The notes beneath the pieces are model-generated. The model did no database searches, was not told where the DNA came from, and saw only the letters and a list, made by a program, of their open reading frames with translations. Source: Protonemura montana (lineage: Eukaryota > Arthropoda > Insecta > Plecoptera > Nemouridae). From it: a stretch of DNA of 64,000 nt. The DNA is taken from NCBI GenBank assembly GCA_947568835.1, contig OX387606.1, positions 7,254,001 through 7,318,000 on the forward strand. Reading direction: 5' to 3'. Each line of letters begins with the position of its first letter. Position 1 is the stretch's first letter. Below, piece by piece: positions 51,201 to 59,540 of the stretch. The translations under genes were made by a program, and so were the position numbers.

Positions 51201-54200
51201 AAACTCTGCCGACACTTCTCAGGGATTGCTGGAAGATTTGGATGAAAATTCCGGAAGTCACACTTCGGAGGTGATCAAAATATTCTTAGATGAAAAGGTG
51301 CCACCCGCTGCAACCGTGGTTGATGAAAACTCGATTAACCTGGAAGTGACTGGCATCAATGACACTGGAATTTCAGAAGGTCCCCTAGAGGATGAGTTTT
51401 TACAGGAAGAACAGGAAATAGAACACGACTCTTTGGATGGTCCTGCACCGTTGAACGAAACTTTTGTCATCGAGTGCGTGACAGTTGACGTTTCGGCGCA
51501 ACTTAAGGCATTAACTGTCGATAGGGTTACCGATAGTATCTTGCGTCAGCTTCTAGTTGAATGCACAATACAGCCCCAAAAGCGGGCCAAGGTACGAAGC
51601 GAATTATCCCCGGAAACAATAAGCCACGGTCTCCAGTCGAGTCCGGCCATTCAGCCAGAAGTGACCACTAAAATCAATGAAATTGAAAGAAAATCAGACA
51701 GCCGTGTGGATATGGCTGATAATTTATTGAACGAATGCTTGATGGATAGCACCGAACACATGATGGCGTTGCACAGAAAACGACTGCGGAGGAACGCCTC
51801 CCCTAGCAATGTGCGACGACGTGTCCACGAGATCATGGCAGAAACTGCGGCGACTTCGCACCGGTCAAAGAAGCGACCCCAAGATTTGATGATCTCAACG
51901 TACGACGTCCTCTCCGGTGAAGAGGACACGCCACCTGACACTCCGGCGGGTATGTTGATTCTAATTTGGTAACACTTTGACGTACGGAAATGACGAGCAT
52001 GCATACGTAATAATACGCCTCTTGTTTCAGTTTTGTCGAGTGATAATTCGTTTGATAACGATTATCTTGACGTCCAATCGAATTCGTCAGCGGAACGGGC
52101 GAGATCAAAGGTGAGGAAAGAATGCATTCGTAAATAATGTGTGTGAATAATGTGTGAAACATCTGTTTATGGCGGTAATCTTCATCCCTGCCACATGCAC
52201 CATGTCCAGGATCTATTATCAATTCCCCGTTATCATGAATTATCAATATCGTGGTAGCAAATTGGGGTTGATTTGGGTCGTATTTAGAAAAATAGGCAAC
52301 ACATGTTTAATCACAAAGTATACACGTCATATGTTTTGTGATCTTGTGTAGTGTATTTTCGTTTCGTGAATAGGTGTAGTTCGTATTTGAAAGTAAAATT
52401 AGTACCTATCGAAATATCACGTCTTCTTAGCTGACACATAGCGGTATCGTGCGTAGAATGACACATCGTATACGACGTCGATGAATCCTTTCGCAGGCCA
52501 TAAGTTTAAATTAGTTATTTCAGGTCAAATGTCCCGGTTAGCAACAGAAATAATTCGCTTTCGGAAGTTTGTGGCAATTATTCTCGAATCCAAATCGCAA
52601 TAACCTGGCGATCGGCGCCGTATGGCTGGCAACATGCCACTGTTGCTGTGGCTTACATGCCCCGCAGAAGACATCCTATTGTTAGTATTCTGCTGGAGAC
52701 TGACACACGCTGGCTGCAATTCTCACAGAACTCGGAGCGATTCGTCAACAAAGAGTGTTTCGTGGTCGAGTTGTTTTACTCGAATACAATTAGACAACTT
52801 TGTGCGTGACATCGAATGGACGCTTGTCACCCGGTAGCAAAATAAATTATCGAGTAATGCAAACGTTGTCGAATGATTTGAGTGTTTGGTCGCGACATTG
52901 ATAAGGTGATGATCTAGTTTTCGGTTTTGTGTCAACGTGTATTTTTTTAAGACGCGGTTTGGTCGAGTTACACCGTCATTTGATATCAGTTTGTAGTGCT
53001 GTGTGTAGAGTATGATTACAAACAAACATTTGATTTTAATATTACTCGTGTGGTATTAATTTATAATCTCTCGTACTTGTGTGATGATTTTGTCATTTTA
53101 AATGAATCTTTGAATTGTTGATTGAAAACAGCGTGGCATGCACATGAATAGTTCGTACAATTGGTAGTGATGTGGTTGTGGATGTGTGTAAGTATTGAGA
53201 TTTTAGATACACCTTCCACAAATTTCGACACAAACTATTATGCACAATGAATCACCTATATGTAGACCTAATCAATTGGTTAGCGGAAACGGCTACCCGG
53301 CGCCAAGTCATGTCTATGCTAGCGAGGTTACCCTGTTATTCTTAGCAGCTCTCGAGCCATTAACCCGAACTAAAATCAGACGTTTCCTTTTTTTTTTATT
53401 AAACTTTCGGCAGTGTTTTTATGATGTACAATACTATAAATAGGAACCGGAGACCAAGATTAAAAAACATAGACATCCTGAATTGGCTCTTGATCAAAAT
53501 CGGGCTCCATTCTAGAAATGTACGCATGCGACAACGAATTGCTGTTGTATGTTCGTTGTCAACGCTGCTATGTGCGCGATCTTTCATTCATACATTACGC
53601 GCTCGTAGAAATATTACCTCTGTGCTGTACTGTGCGTGAATAGCAGTATTTTCACGACAGTTGCTATGGACATGTTAGCAGTCTACATTTTATTTAACAT
53701 TTGTGCAAACGATTTAACTGAAGTATTATATCGCTTTGACCATGTACGCATAATTTGATGTCAATAACATTTTGATATGCCAACGCATTTTCTCTTATCT
53801 ACCTTTAATTAGTATCTTAATTTGGCGAAATCATTGATAAGAAGATTAAATTCGAATTTCATCATTTACCTTTTCGTACATTTGTCGATAGATACTGCGT
53901 AGGAATAAAGGTCAGTCTAGTATAGTATAGCTGGTGTTTTGATAGCAGCATTATTTCTGAATTTTCCAACTTACCAAATTTGGTTTTTGAGACAAAATTA
54001 AATTTTAGTGTTAAGGTCGTCTAAGAAAACCTCCATGGTGATTCAAATTTAATTGATATCCAAGAATTGCAGTCTGGTGCGGTTTACTGTCAAATACTTG
54101 ATACTAAAATGATGAAAGAGTGAATTGATTGTCGTGGCTAACACTCTGATGGGGGAATGTTTCAGGTGGATTTAGGAGTGGCACTCAGTCCCGCTGGCGA

Positions 54201-55598
54201 ATCTGGCAGTGCCGACACCGATGGCTTCACGCAGGAATGGTTCGACGAGGACTTCGGACTTGGAACAACACACACAAAGCGCGAGGCAGCAGAGCTGCGA
54301 ATTCAGCAGCTTCAAATTGAACAAGAGGTACCAGAGCACCTGTGCATATAAACATAAATGTTTAAACATAAATGGTAGCGAGGCCACTAAGATAAAGCTT
54401 TTGGGGGACACATGAAATAATAGGAAGGGTTGGCTGCAAACTGCTGTATCAGAAGAAAAATGGTTTTCTCAGCTTTAAGGTTTGTGTGACACTTGTTTCT
54501 CAGCCAAAACTGATTTTTTGCTCTTCAAAGCTGAAAATTCTTTGGTTTTCTAGTTACTTGTTTTAGTTTTGCGATATGTAACATTTTTTTCAACGAAAAT
54601 GAGCACTTTTTAGTATTTCTGTCAATCCTTTCATTTTCATATTTCTCTTAAATTTTAATTAAATATTTATCAAAAGAAATGGACTGTATTTTGCAAGTGA
54701 CGTAAAAATTCTCATGATACAAATACTTCCTTATTTAACTAGAATCAAAATGAGTAATTTTTACTTATTACTTATTATCCTTATGCCACAGAGACTGTTT
54801 CATTCCTCCATGCTTATGCTACTTTATGGTTTTTACACAAGCTCTGTGTCATTTTTCTTGCAGATACAGCAGCTGCAACAGGCCCAGGAGCAGATCCCAT
54901 ACTTCTACATCCGGGAGATTCCCAATAAGCCCCCGCCGCCGTATACACCTCCAGGACAGAGCCCTCCACGACCTGGATCACGCACCAGTCCGGAATCCAA
55001 GCGACGGCAATTGCGCAGCGTAACCACCAGCCAGGAAGAAACGGCGTTGCTGGCGGTGGCGGCAACTGACTACCTCTACTCGGCAGTGGTGAAGGGAACA
55101 GATCTTGATCTCTATCAACCTCCGGACTCTTACTATGGATCCAGCACAGGTGACAGCCAAAACACGTTTAAAACGTTTATGTTTGATTTGGCTAAGGAGA
55201 TTGTTAAGGATGCTTATGATTGGGAAGCAAAAACTTGGCATCCTTCTTGGGAAAGACCGTTACCTTCGAACAAGCGGCAGAAACTTAAACCTCGATCAAA
55301 AGAGATGCTTCAAGATATTGTTCAGCGAAAAACTCTGTTGTATTTAGGCTTTGTGCAGAAGTCAGGAAAAGAAAACATGATCATGTGCTGGGGCCGCAAA
55401 AAAAGAGACTTTGTTGACGAACTGTTGATGCAAGAGGCACACGAAGAGGAAGATAGTTGGATTAACTACGATGAAGATGAAACGAATCTAAAGAACGACA
55501 TTACTGTCTCCATCCTGCAAAGTTTGCTCGACGAGAGTGTCCAGGTGTTTCGAAACGTTCGAGAACGGCGTCTCAAGAATAGGAGCAACTGGAGTTGA
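33217..55598 (+). CDS. CEP350: CEP350 ortholog (centrosome-associated protein 350), 15 exons, 5' end missing
   Basis: Joined exons: 33217-33273, 37347-37649, 43916-44485, 44587-45612, 46220-46413, 46502-47323, 47511-47840, 47912-48074, 48160-48305, 48394-48518, 48630-48731, 49365-51949, 52031-52110, 54166-54327, 54864-55598. All phases match and no stop interrupts the 2,465 visible residues; human CEP350 is about 3,117. Known role in animals: a large coiled-coil centrosomal scaffold that anchors microtubules and works with FOP-type proteins in centriole and cilium assembly. Seen here: the RRYD coil (res ~399-460), IQ motif (673-683), LAQQ coil (~1000-1090), KTKAE and KKKQRG coils (~1204-1310), TSEQSD coil (~1605-1690), WFDEDFGL (2192-2199), PPPPY (2244-2248) and the C-terminal GRKKRD/NYDEDE block (~2330-2465). 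The order matches human CEP350 as I recall it. The CAP-Gly domain is missing. The start codon lies upstream and is unidentified. Residue numbers count from the first full codon at 33219. Confidence 0.93.
34950..35045 (+). repeat. Dispersed repeat, partial copy C
   Basis: Carries only the 3' end of the repeat seen at 500-870 and 2160-2530: CCACCTACCACGTGTTGCCG, then CACGTTTGCTCAGCAAAAAG. Lies in a CEP350 intron. Confidence 0.55.
36160..36188. repeat. Perfect 12-bp-stem palindrome
   Basis: TGTCGTGCGTAA (36160-36171), a 5-nt spacer CTAGT, then TTACGCACGACA (36177-36188). Not followed by a T-run. Lies in a CEP350 intron. Confidence 0.7.
37347..37649 (+). CDS. CEP350: CEP350 exon, N-terminal low-complexity segment
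   Basis: Acceptor 'ttaacacag' and donor 'TCAG|gtgctg'; both ends are phase 1. It encodes residues 20-119, a Pro/Ser/Thr-rich segment with the motifs TFTVVPR, TFKFVNAPMPEVPP and LLAKFSKDQ. The exon is clearly more GC-rich than the flanking DNA, as expected of coding sequence. The C-terminal spare G joins 'ct' at 43916 to make Ala. The open frame continues left to 37301 and right into the intron, but those extensions are AT-rich and lie outside the splice sites. No catalytic or named domain is visible; the N-terminus of CEP350 is poorly conserved across animals. Confidence 0.8.
39836..39865 (+). repeat. Poly(C) tract
   Basis: 22 consecutive C, then AA and six more C. Lies in the largest CEP350 intron. 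Confidence 0.9.
40210..40233 (+). repeat. (CA)n microsatellite
   Basis: About ten CA units in a CEP350 intron; a shorter (CA)n lies at 36837-36852. Confidence 0.85.
41273..41494. mobile_element. TTAA-flanked MITE, piggyBac-like
   Basis: The element runs 41277-41490 (214 bp) between two TTAA tetranucleotides (41273-41276 and 41491-41494). Its ends are CCCTTTGCGGTC at the left and CCCTTTTGAGTC at the right read on the other strand. TTAA targets and CCYTTT-type ends are typical of piggyBac-like elements. No coding capacity. It sits in the largest CEP350 intron. Confidence 0.7.
42471..42704 (+). CDS. Unassigned coding-like segment inside a CEP350 intron
   Basis: An open frame without ATG encodes about 77 residues including PVPSPGHWHVLQDLELGSCL and FFNGEHPFPSREEIESV, ending at TAG 42702-42704. 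Composition looks coding. Its frame cannot be entered from the 37347-37649 exon without a stop, so it is not an alternative CEP350 end as far as I can see. It may be an exon of a nested gene or a processed-gene fragment. Family not recognised. Confidence 0.2.
   Translation, partial: FPIRFEPGQAQVVPTTDTKPAKGAPVPSPGHWHVLQDLELGSCLWKLIAFFNGEHPFPSREEIESVTNGVADNNSKD
43231..43254 (+). repeat. Poly(C) tract
   Basis: 24 consecutive C, in the same CEP350 intron 3.4 kb after the first. Confidence 0.9.
43916..44485 (+). CDS. CEP350: CEP350 exon with duplicated RKSMKFV motif
   Basis: Acceptor 'attttttcttccag' at 43915. It encodes residues 121-309, mostly disordered and rich in Pro, Asp and Lys. The heptad RKSMKFV occurs twice, at residues 167-173 and 203-209, each followed by an acidic residue; a looser KKSVVDP follows. 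The only donor that keeps the frame open into the next exon is AAAG|gcatgt at 44486, a GC-AG intron of 101 bp. The nearest GT donors put the next exon in a stopped frame. If that donor were ignored the frame would stop at 44497. Confidence 0.9.
44486..44586 (+). other. GC-AG intron of CEP350 (101 bp)
   Basis: The donor reads AAAG|gcatgt and the acceptor ttgcag. Only this donor preserves the reading frame; the GT at 44490 and the upstream GT at 44446 both lead into stops in the next exon. GC-AG introns are a known minor class spliced by the major spliceosome. Confidence 0.7.
44587..45612 (+). CDS. CEP350: CEP350 exon with the conserved N-terminal RRYD coiled coil
   Basis: Acceptor 'catttaatttgcag' and donor 'ACAG|gtaaga', both phase 1. 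Residues 311-651. After a Pro/Lys-rich lead it holds RRYDVEETREFIERQKQ followed by about 60 residues of Lys/Glu/Leu-rich helix. This aligns by eye with the human CEP350 block beginning RHYDTDEVRQYIVRQQEE and is the most diagnostic N-terminal feature. The rest is Ser/Pro/Arg-rich and probably disordered, ending in a short predicted helix (RELKNVELSRQLESARNDL). Confidence 0.93.
45847..46073. mobile_element. Foldback MITE with GRGTCATTCCA ends
   Basis: The element runs 45851-46069 (219 bp). Left end GAGTCATTCCATATCGAGCC; right end, other strand, GGGTCATTCCACATTTAACC. The two halves remain complementary for ~70 bp or more, through an A-run and a CTTCACATCTCAGATTT-like block. It is flanked by ATAT on both sides, a possible target duplication. 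No open frame. It lies in the CEP350 intron before the IQ-motif exon. Confidence 0.7.
46220..46413 (+). CDS. CEP350: CEP350 exon carrying an IQ motif
   Basis: Acceptor 'atcattttag', donor 'TCG|gtacgt'; enters in phase 1 and leaves in phase 0. Residues 653-716. The segment ATKIQAAFRGYRVRKM fits the IQ consensus (IQxxxRGxxxR) exactly, a calmodulin or myosin-light-chain binding site in other proteins. It is followed by Tyr/Phe-rich and then acidic, Ser-rich sequence. The preceding intron contains a 219-bp foldback MITE. Confidence 0.9.
46502..47323 (+). CDS. CEP350: CEP350 exon, Ser-rich linker
   Basis: Acceptor 'tttttgtcattctcag' and donor 'TTG|gtgagt'; phase 0 at both ends. Residues 717-990, Ser/Asn/Lys-rich and predicted disordered. 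The stretch KSYTQDFDDTFASSI resembles the human CEP350 segment SYEDDFVSS in the same relative position, upstream of the LAQQ coil. Many Ser-Pro and Arg-x-x-Ser sites suggest phosphorylation, which is inference only. Confidence 0.92.
47511..47840 (+). CDS. CEP350: CEP350 exon, LAQQ coiled coil
   Basis: Acceptor 'ttttacttccccag' and donor 'CAA|gtgagt'; phase 0 at both ends. Residues 991-1100. QAELNLLDSVEESRRQLLEVEKL, then NLAQQGSSSLAHAL, aligns by eye with the human CEP350 block AELSYLNAIEESVRQLSDVERV ... SLAQQESVSLAQI. It continues as a long Glu/Arg/Leu-rich helix to about residue 1085, then Ser-rich sequence. Confidence 0.95.
47912..48074 (+). CDS. CEP350: CEP350 exon with first SEHI motif
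   Basis: Acceptor 'tattgtcgtttgcag' and donor 'TTAG|gtttgt'; enters phase 0, leaves phase 1. Residues 1101-1154, strongly acidic and Ser-rich. It contains SLSEHIEDASS at residue 1136, the first of four related EHI motifs in the protein. Confidence 0.9.
48160..48305 (+). CDS. CEP350: CEP350 exon, linker
   Basis: Acceptor 'acacccttatttag' and donor 'CATTTG|gtaatc'; enters phase 1, leaves phase 0. Residues 1156-1203. It includes ELSSLDITRKMKMQMPNLG and ends MAKFSFHL, matching in position the human segment that ends FSKFTMEMV just before the next conserved coil. Confidence 0.88.
48394..48518 (+). CDS. CEP350: CEP350 exon, conserved coil (KTKAEMAWLE)
   Basis: Acceptor 'tgttgggacttttcag' and donor 'AAAAG|gtgata'; enters phase 0, leaves phase 2. 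Residues 1204-1244. LVRDEELRVQHQMSLLKLQ, then KTKAEMAWLEVKK, closely matches human CEP350 (EEEMRAAHQSSLLRLREKAL ... KTKAELAWLEHQK). Confidence 0.95.
48630..48731 (+). CDS. CEP350: CEP350 exon, KKKQRG coil
   Basis: Acceptor 'ttattatttttag' and donor 'GCCAG|gtttgt'; phase 2 at both ends. Residues 1246-1278. IKKKQRGLILKLQQDKEEL corresponds to human LRKKQRGLLLRLQQEKAEI, one of the strongest matches in the gene. Confidence 0.95.
49196..49274. repeat. Intronic hairpin, ~32-bp arms
   Basis: In the CEP350 intron 48732-49364, AACACTACTACCGTCTCAAA ... GATGCCCAAAC pairs with the downstream GTTTGGGCATC ... GTAGTGTT. The loop is about 13 nt. It could be a very small MITE or an intron structure. Confidence 0.5.
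49365..51949 (+). CDS. CEP350: CEP350 largest exon: coils and acidic region in place of CAP-Gly
   Basis: Acceptor 'gacatttgttacag' and donor 'GCGG|gtatgt'; enters phase 2, leaves phase 1. Residues 1280-2140. In order: the end of the KKKQRG coil, a second coil (~1400-1470), tandem EHI motifs at 1491 and 1502, the conserved block YSSGSDDSIIYSQTETTSEQS followed by a coil to ~1690 (human: YSWSDESLSMTQSETTSDQS), SISEHIDD at 1794, about 200 acidic Ser/Glu/Asp-rich residues, then VTDSILRQLLVECT at 2000 (human: LLTDSLLKVFVKDT). In human CEP350 a CAP-Gly domain lies between these last two anchors. Here the exon is uninterrupted and no CAP-Gly glycine or tryptophan pattern is present. Confidence 0.95.
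52031..52110 (+). CDS. CEP350: CEP350 exon, short acidic segment
   Basis: Acceptor 'cgcctcttgtttcag' and donor 'AAAG|gtgagg'; enters phase 1, leaves phase 0. Residues 2142-2167: LSSDNSFDNDYLDVQSNSS, then a short basic end. The following 2.06-kb intron is the longest in the 3' half of the gene. Confidence 0.88.
52111..54165 (+). other. CEP350 intron, 2.06 kb
   Basis: AT-rich with no recognisable repeat or exon. I looked specifically for a CAP-Gly exon here and saw none. Confidence 0.5.
54166..54327 (+). CDS. CEP350: CEP350 exon with WFDEDFGL signature
   Basis: Acceptor 'gggggaatgtttcag', donor 'GAG|gtacca'; phase 0 at both ends. Residues 2168-2221. QEWFDEDFGLGTTHTKREAAE matches human CEP350 DQDWFDEDFGLSSSHKIQKNK, one of the clearest family marks. 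A Gln/Glu-rich helix follows. Confidence 0.95.
54864..55598 (+). CDS. CEP350: CEP350 terminal exon, conserved C-terminal domain
   Basis: Acceptor 'gtcatttttcttgcag', phase 0, stop TGA at 55596-55598. Residues 2222-2465. It starts with a Gln-rich helix, then a proline-rich stretch with PPPPYTPP (a PPxY-type WW-domain ligand), an Arg/Ser-rich linker, then the conserved end: FDLAKEIVKDAY, CWGRKKRDFVDELLMQEAHE and WINYDEDE, finishing in a helix. Human equivalents are FDLTKEIFEEIF, FGRKKRDRVDHILVQELHE and WVNYDEDE. The domain is complete. Confidence 0.96.
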   Translation: MQQLQQAQEQIPYFYIREIPNKPPPPYTPPGQSPPRPGSRTSPESKRRQLRSVTTSQEETALLAVAATDYLYSAVVKGTDLDLYQPPDSYYGSSTGDSQNTFKTFMFDLAKEIVKDAYDWEAKTWHPSWERPLPSNKRQKLKPRSKEMLQDIVQRKTLLYLGFVQKSGKENMIMCWGRKKRDFVDELLMQEAHEEEDSWINYDEDETNLKNDITVSILQSLLDESVQVFRNVRERRLKNRSNWS

Positions 55599-55731
55599 CT
55601 CTGTCATAACCTCATGTTTATCATTCTAAATGAATTAACATTTTTTTAACTATAGGTATTCCATTCAACAATGTTAAAATATGAGACGGTTTTTGTTGAT
55701 GTAAGAAAATAGAAATAATGAATAACGTTGT

Positions 55732-55737
55732 AATAAA
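55732..55737 (+). promoter_or_regulatory. Polyadenylation signal of CEP350
   Basis: AATAAA about 135 bp after the CEP350 stop codon, followed by a T-rich stretch. The next candidate exon starts only ~115 bp downstream, so the CEP350 3' UTR must be short (inference). Confidence 0.6.
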
Positions 55738-55852
55738 TACGTTTGTTTTATATTTGGCGAGACACAATGTTGCATACCTCTTTCTCTGCCACTCTTTCTG
55801 AATAGTGAATATAGTGCACAGGTTCTTCCTCTTATTCTTCATCCCTTTCAAG

Positions 55853-55947
55853 CTGGATGGAGAATTTCAGGATTGGCAGGACCAACTACGGCACAGCTTC
55901 CACCGCTTCGGTAAATCAGCCGCGGACATTTTTGGTCAGTTACTGTG
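55853..55947 (+). CDS. Candidate exon 1 of an unrecognised gene downstream of CEP350
   Basis: A strong pyrimidine tract and AG (gttcttcctcttattcttc ... ttcaag) precede it and a near-perfect donor (TGTG|gtaagtat) follows. Two frames are open. The frame with ATG at 55857 encodes 30 residues starting MENFRIGRTNYGTAS and ends in phase 1, which joins the 60023 exon in frame through a Glu codon. The alternative frame (LDGEFQDWQDQLRHSFHRFG) ends in phase 2 and does not fit that exon. The protein is not recognised. The start is only ~260 bp after the CEP350 stop. Confidence 0.4.
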
Positions 55948-56079
55948 GTAAGTATCCGGAGTACAATTGAAGATTTCGAATATTTTCCAGTTTTATGTGT
56001 TTATAGAGTATTTCATGTGTCATAAAATAGATTTTTAAATCGTTCACTAGTAGTTTGCCTGCTGCATCCACAGCTAATA

Positions 56080-57285
56080 CTAATGAGTAGAGCCACGATT
56101 ATATGGTGATGCGCGAAATCGCGAATTGTTCTTATCTCTTGTTATTCTTACAAATGAGTGCGATTCATTGAATTCCCATCTCAAATATGTAAGAAGCTCA
56201 TCGCGACATAACGCGAAATTCACGAAAAATCATCCATAACACCGAAATCAACCATTTCCCGCGAAATCATCGCGAAATGAGCCTTTTCCCATCCAAGTAT
56301 CTTAAATTTCAGATAATCTGTTCTTTTTTCATTTTTATCAAGCCACATATCACGGAAAATAAATAAACAAACAAAATAACCCATTTCACTAAATTGTGTG
56401 TATTTTGCGAAATAGCCACTAATTTCCATTCAAAAAATTTTAAATGTTTATTTTATCTCTCTAAACACACATTTCCATGAATTTGTCAGATTATTTCCCC
56501 CAGTCTTGTTGTCAGGTCTGTTTCTCATCAAATGCTGTCAACATTCCTAAGCTTAGGGGGTAGAAGTAGTGGGGCAAAATGTTTGCTGTAGGAAACTATT
56601 GCCATTGGTTGGCTGAATCTTCCCCTCCTTGCCATGTGAGCACCAGCATCACATGCATTCAGTCTATATAGAGATTAGCTGGGATTTCAAATTTCAATGG
56701 GGTGTAATAAATCTTTGACTTTTGAGGATCAAACAAAGCAACTCTTTGTGAGTGATGGATCTATTTTCATGTGTGGAATCTGGAACACCAGACTTGTCTG
56801 GGAGAAAAAAGACAATCTTGCAAAGTATGTTGTTAGTACCAGGCAGTGGGTCTAATTCAAATTCTAATGGACATAAAAATCTCAAACCCCTCACTGACAA
56901 ACTTTTTAGTTTTAAACTCTTTTTGGAAAATTAGTGTTACAAATAGGAGCTAATTGAAATTAATTTAATTTTGCATCAATAATAATAAAAACATGGAGCT
57001 TATATGGATACATTTTTCTTGTGTCTTATTTGTTTTGTAGTTTTCTTGTGGCGTAACAATGTATTTTATGAAACATAAAGGTATTAGCTACATTTTAAAG
57101 GAACTTATTGAACAAAAACACTACGTGTAAATATTCTTCTTTTTTTCGTCACCTATGTCTGAAATCTGTTATAGACATGAAATTCTGTACTTTTTCCATA
57201 ACACCGCCATAACACCGAAATCCAAAAAGCTTACCACGAAATTATCGAAATCATAACACCATAAAATCTTGGCTCTACTAATGAG
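56080..57285. mobile_element. Non-autonomous hAT-like DNA transposon with 8-bp target duplication
   Basis: The element runs 56088-57277 (1,190 bp). Its ends are inverted repeats: TAGAGCCACGATTATATGGT at the left and, read on the other strand, TAGAGCCAAGATTTTATGGT at the right (2 mismatches in 20). It is flanked by a perfect 8-bp direct repeat CTAATGAG (56080-56087 and 57278-57285), the target duplication size typical of hAT elements. Subterminal ATAACACCGAAATC-type repeats occur near both ends. No transposase-length reading frame is present, so it is non-autonomous or decayed. It lies in the putative intron between the 55853 and 60023 candidate exons. Confidence 0.85.
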
Positions 57286-58404
57286 TAATGATATAAGTTG
57301 CTATGATATTCCTGATTTTTTCAGATTTTTTTAAGTTTTGCTCCTCTAGCACGGTGTGCTATTTTGAATTTGCGTGAACATAATGTTTTAGCCAACATAA
57401 AGATTATCAGCATTAAAACAAAAATCTTGGACAAAACAGGGCTATGCATTTCATTCTCCTTCAAATTAAATATTTAATATTCAATTTAAGCATAATTTAT
57501 TTTAAGTGGGAACCCAATTGACAAATTTTGATCCGCAACGAATGTCAATAGCTGTAGAACTTCGAGAAGTGTAAATGCACATCCCTGTTTTTACTTGTGA
57601 TGAATTTTTTTACCAGCAGTTTTTGATTTTCTCCTGAGAATTACCTTAGTAGTGTGACTCACAGCGCCTGCGTTATAGACTGGGTATCAGTTCATACGTG
57701 TACGAAGTGTGGCCTACCCATCAAGATTCACAAAGAAATGTTACCGCTACACATTATTTATTAAAACCTAGTTTTATTTACTTCCTGCGAAAGGTTCAAT
57801 AAACTACAGAAGAAAATTGGTTTAATTAATGCATATTGTTATTAATATTTTATTGAAAACTTCTTATATCAGTTGTTTGTCCTGGCTAGTTATTTGCCGC
57901 TTTGGCTGCATGGGAAGATGTTATCTAGGATTGGAGACGAAATAGGTCAAGGCCGGGTTTGTATCCTGCCTGGTATGCTGTATAATATTTAGAAACAACT
58001 ACCCACATTATCATCACATTCGTTAGTAAGTTAGTTCTTCTCGCCACTTGCCGGTTTCCAAATTCTTCCCGGTGTCAGGAAAAGTGGGACGTAGGTGCAA
58101 AGCCCAGTCACGCAGCTTTCTGCTGCCCTACTTCCTGTACACTTTTCTTGTGTGAATAAAATACTTGCAGAAATGTTCGTTTCAGAGAATACTTTCAGGA
58201 ATTTCTTGTACTTGTCATACTCTGAGGCCCTTCTCTGCTATTCAAGTATATGCTATTTTCACTTTCTTTCATTTTTATTTATTTTTGTTTGGCTATTGAC
58301 AAGTTACATAGTAATTGTAGGTGCGTTATAGAATAAGTTAACATATGGAACTGTAAACAGTTATGTAAAATATAATAAAAATAATAGTACTTGCGCTACA
58401 ACTC
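57286..58404. other. AT-rich spacer between mobile elements
   Basis: A possible decayed tRNA-like head near 57900-57970 (TGGCTGCATGG ... GGGTTTGTATCC). Nothing coding seen. Confidence 0.3.
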
Positions 58405-58510
58405 TTTTCGATAGCTGATTGGAAAGGTCTCAAGTTCAAGTTTCTACCGATTTCCTTTTTGATTTGCTTTTTGGTCTAAGGTGCGAGAGGTTTGCAGTTC
58501 AACTCCCTGT
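58405..58510 (+). repeat. tRNA-derived SINE head
   Basis: A box TAGCTGATTGG (58412-58422) and B box CAGTTCAACTCCC (58495-58507). Spacing is about 73 nt, longer than a standard tRNA but within the range of tRNA-derived SINEs. Body and ends not delimited. Confidence 0.4.
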
Positions 58511-58637
58511 TCCACTAAATTTTGTGACCTGGAGGTCTCCATTGATGGGATGGCAAAAAAATAGTCTGAAAGATTATTTGATTTTTTTTACTATTTTTTT
58601 ACAGAGCATATATATAAACTAAACCATCAGCATGTCA

Positions 58638-58990
58638 TAGGGCAGATTGGTTCAAAGGTAACGTTCCCGCGCCATGGCTTGAGCTAGAGATATATGACCG
58701 AGTTCAAAACTGGGTGGATTCCACGATTTTTACTTGACTTCTGTAATTTTTTTCGGGTACACGATTGTAGGTGGTGGGGGCCAATGTCAAAGTTGTGGTG
58801 CTTGGGTAAAAACTTTGCAAATTTCCGAACCAGTGTGAGAATGCTGAAAAATGTGCTTTGCAGCTGGCGGCTGCGGTGTAAAGACTCAGATGAGTCGACC
58901 AATCCTGCGATATCGGTGAAGTTTAAAAGTGTAGCATTTTTGGCGTATGATTATTTAGAACGGTAGTTTTTCCTCAAGAGAAAAGGTCTA
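58638..58990 (+). repeat. Probable tRNA-derived SINE
   Basis: A tRNA-like head with A box AGGGCAGATTGG (58639-58650) and B box near CGAGTTCAAAACTGG (58699-58713), followed by a ~270-bp body. It lies between the hAT-like element and the 5S SINE. Ends and target duplication not resolved. Confidence 0.35.
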
Positions 58991-59540
58991 GGAGCCATGA
59001 TTAAACGTACAAATACTAATCAAAATATCTTCTTTGTTTCTGATTCGAGACCCTTGATCGAGCAACAGGGTTAGGCTGGTGTTCTTCCAGTTGGGCTCCG
59101 ATGCTTGCTTCGCGAAAGATCGCGGTAAATGGTTAGGCCCTTGTTTTGGATTGGCCAAGTGCCCCTGCACTGCTTGGTGTGGGAGCTCTTGTGTGCGGGA
59201 AAGAATAATATTAAAGTCTACCTCCCAGATTGCAAACCAGATTAATTGAATATGGACTTAACAGAGGGTTCTTGTCGTCCGCCTCTTCTTACCCCAGAAG
59301 GGTGGGTTTTTAATTATGAAACTCAAATATGTTATCGCAATCTTCCGAGCAAGGTCGTCTGCATGGCACAACGGTATAGTTGCTGCTTCGGCAATGTCTA
59401 AATATCTAATGACCTAGAAAGCAACCACTCGACGACGAAAGCTTTTTACTGTTGGCATTTGAAATCGGATATCTAACCGTGGTAGCTGGAGTCAGGAGAC
59501 TTAAATACAACAAAAATGTATTATAACAACCAAGTCCGCG

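Noticed and set aside
49653-52004. Several long - strand frames under the large CEP350 exon
   Set aside because: Antisense shadows of a strongly conserved + strand coding exon.
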